Shown here one piece after another: positions 54,544 through 63,706 of a stretch of 64,000 bases of DNA. Each line of letters begins with the position of its first letter. Position 1 is the first letter of the stretch. Made by a program: the position numbers and the translations under genes. Source of the stretch: Planctomycetaceae bacterium (GTDB lineage Bacteria; Planctomycetota; Planctomycetia; Pirellulales; Pirellulaceae); contig JAAYDI010000011.1 of assembly GCA_012729315.1 (NCBI GenBank), positions 16,094 to 80,093 of the forward strand, given 5' to 3'. Under the pieces are notes generated by a model that was given only the letters and a program-made list of their open reading frames with translations, made no database searches and was not told where the DNA came from.

Positions 54544-55907
54544 CCGAGGTACGCCTCCTGGTCCCGCAGGATCTTCTGGACCTTGGCCACCTCCACCTGC
54601 CGCGGCGTGCAACCGTCCTGCACCGCGACCGCCGCCGCCACGCCGGCCGCGTGGCCGGTCACGAAGCAGTTCGGTATCAGACGCACGAGATCGGCCATCC
54701 GCATCTCAGCGCTGATGCAGCGACCGGCCGCCAGCACATTGTCGATCTTCTCGGGCACCAGCGCTCCGTAGGGAATCTGCCAGGGGCCATGTTCGCCGCT
54801 GGACGCGCCCCCCACGCCAATCACGTCCGGATACTGCGTGGCGCTCTTGATGTCGTCCACGGTAACAGTGTGCAGGCCCCGCAACACACGTGTGATGCGG
54901 ACCCCGAGTTGGGGAGCGGTCTCGACGAGGTACACCTGCTCGTAGCCCGGCGTATGGCGGATCTTCTGCGTGTTGTTCCAGATGTGTTTCCGGTGGTTCA
55001 TCTCCAGGCGCGTGAGCACTTCGACATCCAGCCCGTCCACTTCTGGACCGTGCATATTGACCCAGTTGACGCCGGGCACCGGCGTCTCGCTCCCCAGGTT
55101 CCGCGGCGCCTGTGCCGCGGCTGCCCGGGCCCGATCGACGCGATCCAGATTGCCGATGCGCGAGACAAGCCCCACGTTGTGGGCGCGCCGTTCGTAGGCT
55201 GCGCCGGCCGCGGCGAACAGGTCGCCGTCCCCCGTCGCATCGATCACGGTCTTGGCCAGGATGGCCTGCCGCCCCGACTTGCTTTCGAATACGGCGCCAC
55301 GCACCTGATCCCCGTTGACGATCGCGTCCACGCCCCAGCAGTGCAGGAACACCTTGACCCCCGCCTCCTCGACCATCTCCACCATGAGGTACTTCACCGC
55401 TTCCGCGTCGACGGTGGGCGGCACTCCAGGTCGACGATTGATGATGGCGCCGTCCAGCTTGTCCAGGCGGCGCATCATCTCTTCGCCGATGCCTTGGCAC
55501 ACCTGCCGGCCGCCCGTCACGATGTGGCCGATGATAATGAGGACCAGCCCCCCGCTCCACAGTCCACCGAAATGCCCATACCGCTCCACGAGCGTCACGT
55601 CGGCCCCGGCGCGCCGCGCCGCGATGGCGGCACAGATGCCGGCCGACCCGCCCCCGACAACCAGCACGTCGGTCGAGTGCAGCACGGGCAGTTCCCGCGC
55701 CGGCTGCAGCACGCGCCCGCCTTCAACCGACGGGCTGGCGCCCCCGGGCTGAACCTCCTGCGGATTGAGCACGCTACTCTGAAAGCCGCTGGACGCCCCC
55801 GGGTCCTGCGCGGCGCCGGTCGGGGGCAGTGTCAGGCCCAGACTGGCGGCGGTTCCGGACAGTGTGAGCTTGCGCAGCCAGTCGCGGCGGTTCATGGCAT
55901 GGTTCAT
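54540..55907 (-). CDS. Exported FAD-dependent oxidoreductase (PF12831-like)
   Basis: The product has 455 residues. ATG 55907 has GGAGGAGACACGAG before it. NRRDWLRKLTLSGTAA is a Tat-like signal and a Pro/Gly-rich linker leads to the FAD fold at about 80 (DVLVVGGGSAGICAAIAARR, with VERYGHFGGLWSGGL after it). FAD-binding GATGDGDLFAAAGAAYERRA and the ending GRCISAEMRMADLVRLIPNC are typical of planctomycete FAD-dependent oxidoreductases. The substrate is unknown, perhaps a sugar or hydroxy acid. The GTGA overlap with the NapH-NapG-like gene implies it takes or gives electrons through that partner. Confidence 0.88.
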   Translation of the reverse strand: MNHAMNRRDWLRKLTLSGTAASLGLTLPPTGAAQDPGASSGFQSSVLNPQEVQPGGASPSVEGGRVLQPARELPVLHSTDVLVVGGGSAGICAAIAARRAGADVTLVERYGHFGGLWSGGLVLIIIGHIVTGGRQVCQGIGEEMMRRLDKLDGAIINRRPGVPPTVDAEAVKYLMVEMVEEAGVKVFLHCWGVDAIVNGDQVRGAVFESKSGRQAILAKTVIDATGDGDLFAAAGAAYERRAHNVGLVSRIGNLDRVDRARAAAAQAPRNLGSETPVPGVNWVNMHGPEVDGLDVEVLTRLEMNHRKHIWNNTQKIRHTPGYEQVYLVETAPQLGVRITRVLRGLHTVTVDDIKSATQYPDVIGVGGASSGEHGPWQIPYGALVPEKIDNVLAAGRCISAEMRMADLVRLIPNCFVTGHAAGVAAAVAVQDGCTPRQVEVAKVQKILRDQEAYLG

Positions 55908-56061
55908 CTCGTGTCTCCTCCTGGTCGCTGCCAGAATAACCGCACCGATCGAGTCGGTGAGCAGGCCAGCCATCCGACCTGCTGATTCCATTCATAACAA
56001 GACTCGTGGTCCGCTGCCACACCACACGCTAGAATCGGGTCTTGCACACGGGAACCGCACC

Positions 56062-57564
56062 ATGGCGTCATGTGACAATCGAGAGAAGCTGCTGCTGGAG
56101 ATGCAGGGAATCGAGAAATCGTTCCCGGGCGTACAGGCCCTCCGCGGCGTGTCGCTGGAACTGCGGCGCGGCGAGGTGCTGGGGATTGTCGGTGAGAACG
56201 GCGCAGGGAAGAGCACGCTGATCAAGGTGCTGGGCGGCGTGCATGTGCCCGACCGCGGCCGCATCCTGCTGGATGGACAGCCGGTGTCGCTGCGCAGTCC
56301 CAGCGCTGCACAGCAAGCCGGCATCTCCATTATCTATCAGGAATTCAACCTGATCCCCGATCTCACGGTGCGCGAGAACATCTTCCTCGGCCGGGAACAG
56401 ACGCGGGGGGGATTCGTCCGTACCGCGCACGAGCAGCAGGAGGCACGCAAGCTGTTCCAGAAACTGGGGCTGTCGCTCGATCCGGAGACGCGCTGCCGCG
56501 ACCTGACTGTCGCACAGCAGCAGATGGTCGAGATCGCCAAAGTCCTGCTGGTCCAGGCGCGGATTGTCGTGATGGACGAACCGACCGCCGCACTGACGGC
56601 TCAGGAAGTCGCCCATCTGATGGAAATCATCCGCGAACTCAAATCGCAGGGACTCGGGGTCATCTACATCAGCCACCGACTGGACGAGATCTTTGTCACA
56701 GCGGATCGTGTGATGGTTCTGCGCGACGGACAGCATGTCGGCACTGACGCCGTGAGCTCGCTGTCGCGGCAACGCATGATTGAGATGATGGTCGGTCGTC
56801 CGCTGGAAGCGGAGTTCCCGCAGCGGAGTGTTCCGCGCGGCCCCGAACGGCTGCGGGTGGAGTGCCTGACGAAAGGGACGGCTGTCCGCGACGTGAGTTT
56901 CACCGCGTACAGCGGGGAGGTGCTCGGCTTCGCCGGGCTGGCCGGGGCCGGCCGTACCGAGACCATGCGCTGCCTGTTCGGCGCTGACACACCCGACGCC
57001 GGCCGGATCTTCGTGGATGGCAGGCCGGCACGTATCCGCGATCCGCGGGATGCCATTCGCCACCGCATCTGCCTGCTCACGGAAGACCGCAAAGGGCAGG
57101 GGCTGGTCCTGCCTCACTCAGTGCGGCACAACTTCGGCCTGCCCAACCTGGACCGCCTGACGCGCGGCCCGTTTCTCGACCAGCGCCGCGAGCGCGAGGA
57201 GCTGGCCCGGTACGTCCGCGATCTGAAGATCCGCCTGACCAGCCAGGAGCAGCCAGCCGCGACCCTCTCGGGGGGCAACCAACAGAAAGTGGTGCTCGCC
57301 AAGTGGCTCGCCAGAAACGCCGACATCATCATCTTCGACGAACCGACGCGCGGCATCGACGTGGGGGCCAAGTACGAGATCTACCTGCTGATGAACCGGC
57401 TGGTGGCGGAAGGCAAGGCGGTGATCATGATCAGCAGCGAGTTACCGGAAGTGCTCGGGATGAGCGACCGGATCATCGTCATGCGCGAAGGGACGATCAA
57501 GGGACACATCACCCAGGTCGCTGGTGCCACGCAGGAGCAGCTCCTGTCCCTGGCAATTGCCTGA
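56062..57564 (+). CDS. Sugar ABC importer, ATP-binding protein (RbsA/MglA type)
   Basis: The product has 500 residues, exactly the family size. ATG 56062 is preceded by GGGAACCGCACC. Two ABC modules are fused: Walker A VGENGAGKSTLIKVLGG and Walker B VMDEPTAALTAQE in the first, and a weak second A site (GLAGAGRTETMRCLFGA) with a perfect signature LSGGNQQKVVLAKWL and IIFDEPTRGIDVGAK in the second. The first module's signature reads LTVAQQQMVEIAK, a common degenerate form. It powers uptake of a pentose or related sugar. The permease gene follows by 22 bp. Confidence 0.96.
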   Translation: MASCDNREKLLLEMQGIEKSFPGVQALRGVSLELRRGEVLGIVGENGAGKSTLIKVLGGVHVPDRGRILLDGQPVSLRSPSAAQQAGISIIYQEFNLIPDLTVRENIFLGREQTRGGFVRTAHEQQEARKLFQKLGLSLDPETRCRDLTVAQQQMVEIAKVLLVQARIVVMDEPTAALTAQEVAHLMEIIRELKSQGLGVIYISHRLDEIFVTADRVMVLRDGQHVGTDAVSSLSRQRMIEMMVGRPLEAEFPQRSVPRGPERLRVECLTKGTAVRDVSFTAYSGEVLGFAGLAGAGRTETMRCLFGADTPDAGRIFVDGRPARIRDPRDAIRHRICLLTEDRKGQGLVLPHSVRHNFGLPNLDRLTRGPFLDQRREREELARYVRDLKIRLTSQEQPAATLSGGNQQKVVLAKWLARNADIIIFDEPTRGIDVGAKYEIYLLMNRLVAEGKAVIMISSELPEVLGMSDRIIVMREGTIKGHITQVAGATQEQLLSLAIA

Positions 57565-57586
57565 GCTCAATGGGGAGTCATGGAAC

Positions 57587-58921
57587 GTGCAAAGACTATT
57601 GGCTGACTACGGGATGGTGCTCGTCCTGGCCGGGCTGTGCGTGCTGTTCAGTCTGTTGACGCTCAAGCATCAGGTGCCGGAGGGACCGGCCGCGGCGGCG
57701 GAGCTGGCGCGACAGGTTGAGGAGCGTATCGCGCCGTCCGACACCGTGCTGGCCGTGGGGGCGGCGAACAAGGAAACGGCCACGTTGGCCGAGCAGGTGG
57801 GTGCCGCGTTGAAGTCAGCCGGCTATGCGCGGGCACAGGTCGTCATCGGCACGCCTCGGGAGCTGCGGTTGGCGCTGGATGAGATCGTGCAGCAGGGGCA
57901 GACGTGCGCGGCGATCGTGACCGCGGGGGACGTCGTACGCTGGCCGCTGATCGAACAGATTCCTGCCCTCTACCCGACCCTGACCGACCTGCAGCTGCTG
58001 ACGCCCGAGGCGCGGCTGTGGCCCGATTTCCTCAAGCGGACGAATCTGCTGGCGATCGTGGACCGCATCGTCGTGATCGCGGTGATTGCGATCGGCATGA
58101 CGATGGTGATCATCACCGGGGGGATCGACCTGTCGGTGGGCAGCCTGATTGCCTTGTCCGCCGTGATCGCGACGCTCATCATGCGGCAGCTCGGCGGCCC
58201 GGAGGCATCGGCGTGGAGCGTGCTGTGGGGATTCGCCGCCGGCACGCTCGCGTGTGGCGTGGTGGGGGGCGTGGGGGGCTGGATCGTGGCGCAGTTCAAA
58301 GTCGCCCCCTTCATCACGACCCTGGCGATCATGATGATGGCCCGCGGCATGGCATTCCTGCTCACCGGTGGTTTCTCGATCTACCTGGTCCCTCCCGCGC
58401 TGACCTGGCTCGGCCAGGGCAAGTCGCTGGGCGTGCCCAACACCGTCATCCTGCTGGTGGTGCTCTACGTCCTCGCGCACATCTTTATGGCGCACACGCG
58501 GCTGGGCCGCTATATCTACGCCGTCGGCGGAAACGAAGAGGCCTCGCGTCTGTCCGGCGTTCCGGTCCGGTTCGTCATTGTCTTCGTGTATGTGGTGAGC
58601 GCCTTGTCGGCCGGACTGGGCGGATGTATCCAGGCCTCGCAGATCAACACCGGCACGCCCAACATGGGTACCATGTACGAGCTGTATGTCATTGCGGCAG
58701 TCGTCGTCGGCGGTACCAGCCTGGCAGGCGGTTCGGGCCGGATCCTCGGTACGCTCATCGGCGCGTTCATCATCTCCGTCATCCAGAACGGGATGAACCT
58801 GCTGGGGATGGAAAGCTACACGCAGCAGGTGGTGCTCGGGGGCGTGATTCTCGGCGCTGTCCTGCTGGACAAGGTGCGCAGCGACAGAAGCCTGACCAGG
58901 TTCTTGAGAGGTCGTGCATAG
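57587..58921 (+). CDS. Sugar ABC importer, permease (RbsC type) with extra N-terminal domain
   Basis: The product has 444 residues; usual members have about 320-340. The GTG start at 57587 has GGGGAG 11 bases before it. Residues 1-26 form helix 1 (LADYGMVLVLAGLCVLFSLL). Residues about 30-155 are an extra soluble part with TVLAVGAANKETATLAEQVG and QTCAAIVTAGDVVRWPLIEQ, which looks like a small alpha/beta fold. The rest is standard: MTMVIITGGIDLSVGSLIAL, FKVAPFITTLAIMMMARGMA and AVVVGGTSLAGGSGRILGTL. It forms the membrane channel with the ATPase and the lipoprotein. Confidence 0.92.
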   Translation: MQRLLADYGMVLVLAGLCVLFSLLTLKHQVPEGPAAAAELARQVEERIAPSDTVLAVGAANKETATLAEQVGAALKSAGYARAQVVIGTPRELRLALDEIVQQGQTCAAIVTAGDVVRWPLIEQIPALYPTLTDLQLLTPEARLWPDFLKRTNLLAIVDRIVVIAVIAIGMTMVIITGGIDLSVGSLIALSAVIATLIMRQLGGPEASAWSVLWGFAAGTLACGVVGGVGGWIVAQFKVAPFITTLAIMMMARGMAFLLTGGFSIYLVPPALTWLGQGKSLGVPNTVILLVVLYVLAHIFMAHTRLGRYIYAVGGNEEASRLSGVPVRFVIVFVYVVSALSAGLGGCIQASQINTGTPNMGTMYELYVIAAVVVGGTSLAGGSGRILGTLIGAFIISVIQNGMNLLGMESYTQQVVLGGVILGAVLLDKVRSDRSLTRFLRGRA

Positions 58922-58945
58922 TCAACATCAGGGAGAAACGGAGCC

Positions 58946-59926
58946 ATGCTCAACCGTACGAAGTATCTATGTCCGCTCGCCATCTTCGCCGCGGCGCTCC
59001 TGGCTGCCTCGTGTGCTCAACAACCGCCCGGAACGCAGGCACCCGCGGCCATCAAAGGCAAGATCGGCATGACCTGCATGGACCTGACCAATCCCTTCTT
59101 CAAGCTGATCGCCAACGTCATGGAGGCCGAGGCGAAACAGCATGGCTACACGCTCGTGGCGCTGAGCGGCGAGCTGGACCCGGCCAAGCAGAACAACCAG
59201 CTCGCGGACTTCGCCGCGCAAGGCTACGACGCGATCTTCCTGAATCCCGTCGACTCCAAAGCGGCCGGCGAAGGGGTCAAGAAAGCGCACGAGGCGGGAA
59301 TCCCCGTGTTCACATTTGATGTCCAGGTGACCGACGCCGAGGCCAAGGAGCTGATCGTGTCACATATCGGGAGCGACAACTACCAGGGGGGACGCCTGGC
59401 GGCGGAGAGCATGATGAAAGCGACCGGAGACAGCGGGAAGATCGCCATCATCACCTATCCCGAAGCCACCTCCGCTATCTTCCGACGGGATGGGTTCATG
59501 GATTATCTGAAGGACCAGGAGAGCAAGCTGCAGGTCGTCACCGAGCTGACGGGCAAGGGAAATCGGAACGACGGCTACGCTGTGGCTACCGATATTCTGC
59601 AAGCCTATCCGGACCTGGTCGGCATCTTCGCGATCAACGACCCGTCTGCGCTGGGCGCCTATGCCGCGGTAGCCAAAGCCGGCAAGCAGGACCAGATCAC
59701 CGTCGTCGGTTTCGACGCCTCGCCAGCCGGCAAACAGGCGGTGTTCGAGAAACAGCTGTACGACACGCCGCAGCAGTTCCCGCGCAAGATGGCTCAGGGC
59801 ACGGTCACCGCCTTCATCAGCTATATGAATGGCGAAGAAGTCACCCCCCGCACCTTCATCCCCTGCTCCCACTACTACTACGAAGACTCCGTGGCCGACG
59901 AGAGCCGCGTGGCGGAACAGTGGTAA
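58946..59926 (+). CDS. Sugar ABC importer, periplasmic substrate-binding lipoprotein (RbsB type)
   Basis: The product has 326 residues. Lipobox LLAASC puts the lipid on Cys23. The type-I periplasmic-binding fold is clear: KIGMTCMDLTNPFFKLIANV, FLNPVDSKAAGEGVKKAHE, HIGSDNYQGGRLAAESM and ITVVGFDASPAGKQAVF. GGGAGAAACGGAGCC is upstream. The gene is last in the ATPase-permease-binding protein operon. Ribose, xylose, galactose or allose could be the ligand; the pocket was not analysed. A 600-bp region with a decayed gene follows. Confidence 0.95.
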   Translation: MLNRTKYLCPLAIFAAALLAASCAQQPPGTQAPAAIKGKIGMTCMDLTNPFFKLIANVMEAEAKQHGYTLVALSGELDPAKQNNQLADFAAQGYDAIFLNPVDSKAAGEGVKKAHEAGIPVFTFDVQVTDAEAKELIVSHIGSDNYQGGRLAAESMMKATGDSGKIAIITYPEATSAIFRRDGFMDYLKDQESKLQVVTELTGKGNRNDGYAVATDILQAYPDLVGIFAINDPSALGAYAAVAKAGKQDQITVVGFDASPAGKQAVFEKQLYDTPQQFPRKMAQGTVTAFISYMNGEEVTPRTFIPCSHYYYEDSVADESRVAEQW

Positions 59927-60020
59927 CCCTCCGGTTGCAATACCCGTGGGTACGCATGCCCGAGAACATGTCGGTCGAGCCGCGGACGCCGCGCTGAACC
60001 GGCGGTCTCCGAGACCGAGA

Positions 60021-60435
60021 TCAAAAGTCGCCGATGGTGGTGAACAGCACCCCCCCCGCACTCGGCGGATTGCAGTCCGAGTCCATGCCGCAACGGCAGG
60101 AGATGAGGATCGTCTGGTCTGGATCCCGCTGGCCGAACAACAGCCCCATCAACACATAAGCGCCGTTGATCTTGCAGTCGATCCCGCCGTTGGAGGCTTT
60201 CTGATGGGCAGGATCGCGGCGGTACTTCTCCTGGCACTTCTCCCACACCGCTTCCCAGTTGTACGGGTCGGCCCGGTACCAGGCGATCAGATCGCGCACC
60301 ATTTCGGCGTATTGGCTGTCCCGAGGGATCGCCTGCACGGCCGTCTCGGCCAGCGTCACCGGATCTTCCTCGAAGAACGCCGCCGCATACAGCGCCCCGA
60401 TGAACTGCCCCGCATACCAGAGGGGATTGAGATGC
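60021..60435 (-). pseudogene. Internal fragment of an ADP-ribosylglycohydrolase-family gene
   Basis: The frame reads LNPLWYAGQFIGALYAAAFF, then DPVTLAETAVQAIPRDSQYA, CKINGAYVLMGLLFGQRDPD and finally CRCGMDSDCNPPSAGGVLFT before a stop at 60021. These are consecutive parts of the ADP-ribosylglycohydrolase (DraG-like) fold, with the metal-ligand motif (GMDSDCNP) near the end. The N-terminal half and about 150 C-terminal residues that normally follow are missing. It lies on the opposite strand to its neighbours. It is a 5'- and 3'-truncated remnant. Confidence 0.6.
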
Positions 60436-60527
60436 CGTGCGGGAAGCGGGACACTATGGATGCTGCGTTCCGCGCGGCGGACGCGTGATTGCGACATTCC
60501 TATCTTCTGTCCACCGGAGCAACCACC

Positions 60528-62702
60528 ATGAACCCGAGCCAGCGTGACGTCGACATGCAACGGAACCCAGCGATGCGAACGGCGTGGCGTTGGGCGCCGG
60601 CCCTGGCGGCCGTGGTCCTGAGCTGCAGCGCACCACTGGCGCGTGGTGCGGACCAGCCGGTGATCGCCGACAAGACGCTGGTCGTATGGACGACGCCGGA
60701 CAATCTGGCCCAGCGCGGCGGCAGCGCCCTGACGATCGAACGGCCGGGGGGCGTGTTCGACGCGGTTGTGTTCGGTGAACTTGCTCCGTCCAAGTGGATG
60801 GCCGGGAGCGAAGGTTTTCGCCGCACGCGGCAGGAGCAGGAGGCGTTCCCGACCGAGACCGCCGATCAGCGGACGCTGGTCCAGATCGCGCTGGTCTACA
60901 GCGGCAACCAGATCACGCTCTTCCGCAACGGTGTGCCGTACGCGGACTACACGGCGGCGGGCGCGGAGACGTTCGACAGCGAAAGCCTGGTCCTGATGGG
61001 CTTGCGGCACCGCGATGCCAACCGCGACAACTGCTGGTACGTCGGCTCCATCGACGACGCGCGGATCTACGGTGTCGCGCTCAGCGCCGAGCAGATCGCG
61101 GCGCTCCGGCCGAACGAACCGTCAGATCCGTCGCCCCTGGCCTGGTGGGACTTCGAAGACGGCCGGGCGGGCGACCGCCAGCAGCGGTTCCCGAGCACCA
61201 CCCTGCTGGGCGATGCCCGCGTCGCCGACGGCCGGCTCCATCTCGCGGGGCACGGGGCATACCTGCTGGCGACCAAGGCACCACCCGATCCGCTGTTCAA
61301 CATGAGTAATGTGAACAGCGGCGCCCGCGCGCTGCGCGAACACCTGCTGAGCGATCCATATCGGCCCGGCTATCACTTCGTCACCCCCGAAGGCAGCTGC
61401 ATGCCATTCGACCCGAACGGGGCCATCTTCTGGAAAGGACGCTACCACCTGTTCTACATCTTCCAGGACGAGCGCGGGCATAACTGGGGGCACGTTTCCA
61501 GCACCGACATGTTTCACTGGCGGCATCACCCGACCGGATTGGTGACCGGCATGTTCAGCGGCAACTGCTTCATCAACCAGGACGGACGCCCGACCATGTG
61601 TTACCACCAGGTGGACCAGGGCAACGCCATGGCCGTCGCGCTCGACGACGAACTGAACGAGTGGGAGAAGCTGGAGTCCAATCCTATCACGCCTCACACG
61701 GAGCCCGGGGATCCGCACCACGATCTGTATCGTTCGTGGGACCCCTTCGGCTGGCTGGAAGGGAACACCTACTACGCGATTTTCGGTGGCACGCGCCCCG
61801 CCATTGCCAAGTCCCACAGTCTGGCCGGCCCCTGGACGTATGTGGGAGACCTGCTGGCCAACTCGGTGGAGGGCGTGGCGATCGACGAGGACGTGTCGTG
61901 TGCCGATTTCTTCCCGTTTGGCGACCAGCACATGCTGCTGTGCATCAGCCATCGCCTGGGCTGCCGTTACTACCTGGGCCAATGGAAAGATGAACAGTTC
62001 CACCCGACATTTCACGCGCAGATGAGCTGGGTGGACAATTCGTTCTTCGCCCCCGAGAGCCTGCTGGACGACCAGGGCCGCCGCATCATGTGGGCCTGGA
62101 TCTTCGACGGCCCCGAATTCGTCGTGAGACCGCAGCACGGCTGGTCTGGCACGATGAGCCTGCCACGCGTACTCACCCCGGGTGACGACGGCACGCTGCG
62201 CATGAATCCGCCCGTCGAGATCGAACGGTTGCGCTGCAACGCCAGGCAGTTGACCGATCTCACCGTGCCGGCCGATACACAACAGGCTGTCGCGGGGGTG
62301 AGCGGCAACAGCATCGAGTTGAACCTGGTGATGACGGCGCCCGAGGCGCAGCAGTTCGGTGTGGCGGTCTGTTGTTCACCCGGAGGTGAAGAACAGACAC
62401 GCATCTATTACGACGCGGCCCAGAAGCAGCTCAAAATAGATACCACCAGGTCCAGTCTGACGGAGGGGCCGCGGAGCGTGGAGGCTGGGCCACTGGACCT
62501 GCCTGCCGGGCAGCCGCTCCGCCTGCGTGTCTTTGTCGACAAGTCGGTCGTGGAGGTGTTTGCCAACGGGCGGCAGGCGGTGATGCGACGCATCTACCCA
62601 GCGCGCCCGGACAGCCTGGATGTGGTGCTGTTCACTCAGGGAGGGCCTCTGCACGTGTCGCAGCTCGAGGCCTGGGACATCGCTCCGTCAAATCCGTATT
62701 AG
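60528..62702 (+). CDS. Secreted LamG + GH32-like glycosidase
   Basis: The product has 724 residues; ATG 60528 has ACCGGAGCAACC upstream. After a signal peptide (ALAAVVLSCSAPLARG) comes a LamG-like jelly roll (to about 270, ITLFRNGVPYADYT, NCWYVGSIDDARIYGVALSA). The propeller starts at FDPNGAIFWKGRYHLFYIFQ, with Asp295 in the nucleophile position of GH32, and continues with RSWDPFGWLEG. The GH32 acid/base motif ECP reads SCAD (457-460), so the usual Glu is not at that place. A C-terminal sandwich ends with KSVVEVFANGRQAVMRRIYP, typical of GH32. Fructan or related glycan cleavage is possible, with altered catalysis. Confidence 0.85.
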   Translation: MNPSQRDVDMQRNPAMRTAWRWAPALAAVVLSCSAPLARGADQPVIADKTLVVWTTPDNLAQRGGSALTIERPGGVFDAVVFGELAPSKWMAGSEGFRRTRQEQEAFPTETADQRTLVQIALVYSGNQITLFRNGVPYADYTAAGAETFDSESLVLMGLRHRDANRDNCWYVGSIDDARIYGVALSAEQIAALRPNEPSDPSPLAWWDFEDGRAGDRQQRFPSTTLLGDARVADGRLHLAGHGAYLLATKAPPDPLFNMSNVNSGARALREHLLSDPYRPGYHFVTPEGSCMPFDPNGAIFWKGRYHLFYIFQDERGHNWGHVSSTDMFHWRHHPTGLVTGMFSGNCFINQDGRPTMCYHQVDQGNAMAVALDDELNEWEKLESNPITPHTEPGDPHHDLYRSWDPFGWLEGNTYYAIFGGTRPAIAKSHSLAGPWTYVGDLLANSVEGVAIDEDVSCADFFPFGDQHMLLCISHRLGCRYYLGQWKDEQFHPTFHAQMSWVDNSFFAPESLLDDQGRRIMWAWIFDGPEFVVRPQHGWSGTMSLPRVLTPGDDGTLRMNPPVEIERLRCNARQLTDLTVPADTQQAVAGVSGNSIELNLVMTAPEAQQFGVAVCCSPGGEEQTRIYYDAAQKQLKIDTTRSSLTEGPRSVEAGPLDLPAGQPLRLRVFVDKSVVEVFANGRQAVMRRIYPARPDSLDVVLFTQGGPLHVSQLEAWDIAPSNPY

Positions 62703-62812
62703 CTTTCGTATTAGCTATGGGTGGACCAGATGGCGGGATGATGCGGACCGGCAACACCGGCCGCCGGCGCGGGTTTGGCCGCACACGGATTCCTTGAGGG
62801 AGCTTGCGGGAC

Positions 62813-63706
62813 TTGATCGGCATTGGTGAATGGGCAGCGTTGGGAACGGCATTGGCATGGACCCTCTCCTCCCTGGCCTGGACCTCCGCCGGCAGGCAGA
62901 TTGGTGCGTTGGCGACCAGCTTCATCCGGCTGATCATGGCCGGGGTCTACCTGGCCATTTACGGGCGGCTCGTGCGCGGACTGTGGTTTCCGTCCGACGC
63001 GGAGTCCCACACGTGGCTGTATCTGGGCCTGTCGGGTTTCTTCGGGTTCTTTCTGGCCGACCTGCTGTTCTTCCGCGCGCTCGTCTTGATCGGCCCCCGG
63101 CTGGTACTGCTGATTCAATCGCTGGTTCCCCCACTGACCGCCTTGCTGTCCTGGGTGTACCTCGGTGATCGCATCGATGGCCTCAACTGGATCGGGATGG
63201 GACTCACCCTCGCCGGTATCTGCTGGGTCATCCTGGGGCGCCGGGCGCCGGGCGCCACACCTTTCGGGCGTACTGAGCTGCGCCAGGGAGTGCTGCTGTC
63301 GCTGACAGCCTGCGTGGCGGTGGCCATCGGGTATGTGTTGGCCAAGCAGGGGATCGGTCACTACGACGCGGTGGCTGCCACATTCATCCGGGTGCTGGCC
63401 GCCTTGGTCGGTTTCAGCCTGCTGATTACGGTGACCAGGCGGTGGCCAGCCATGGGGGCCGCCGCGCGGCTGCCGCGCGTCATGGCACTGGTCGCGTACG
63501 GATCGTTCGTCGGCCCGTTTCTGGGGGTGGCGCTGTCGATGGTCGCCCTGCGACACTGCCACGCAGGCGTCGCCGCCACATTGATCGGCACGTCACCCGT
63601 GCTCATCCTGCCGTTCGTCGTCGTGGTGTATCGGGAGCGGCTCAGTGCGCAGGCCGTGGGGGGGGCCTTCCTGTCGGTTCTGGGTATCGCGCTGCTCACG
63701 TACTGA
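62813..63706 (+). CDS. EamA/DMT-family membrane transporter
   Basis: The product has 297 residues from a TTG at 62813, chosen because GAGGGAG lies ten bases before it; TTG 62804 is too close to that site. Two EamA repeats of five helices each are visible (LGTALAWTLSSLAWTSAG, FLADLLFFRALVLIGPRLVL, then LTACVAVAIGYVLAKQGIG and LRHCHAGVAATLIGTSPVLI). The family exports amino acids, nucleotides or drug-like metabolites. It stands alone at the end of the window. Confidence 0.85.
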   Translation: MIGIGEWAALGTALAWTLSSLAWTSAGRQIGALATSFIRLIMAGVYLAIYGRLVRGLWFPSDAESHTWLYLGLSGFFGFFLADLLFFRALVLIGPRLVLLIQSLVPPLTALLSWVYLGDRIDGLNWIGMGLTLAGICWVILGRRAPGATPFGRTELRQGVLLSLTACVAVAIGYVLAKQGIGHYDAVAATFIRVLAALVGFSLLITVTRRWPAMGAAARLPRVMALVAYGSFVGPFLGVALSMVALRHCHAGVAATLIGTSPVLILPFVVVVYRERLSAQAVGGAFLSVLGIALLTY

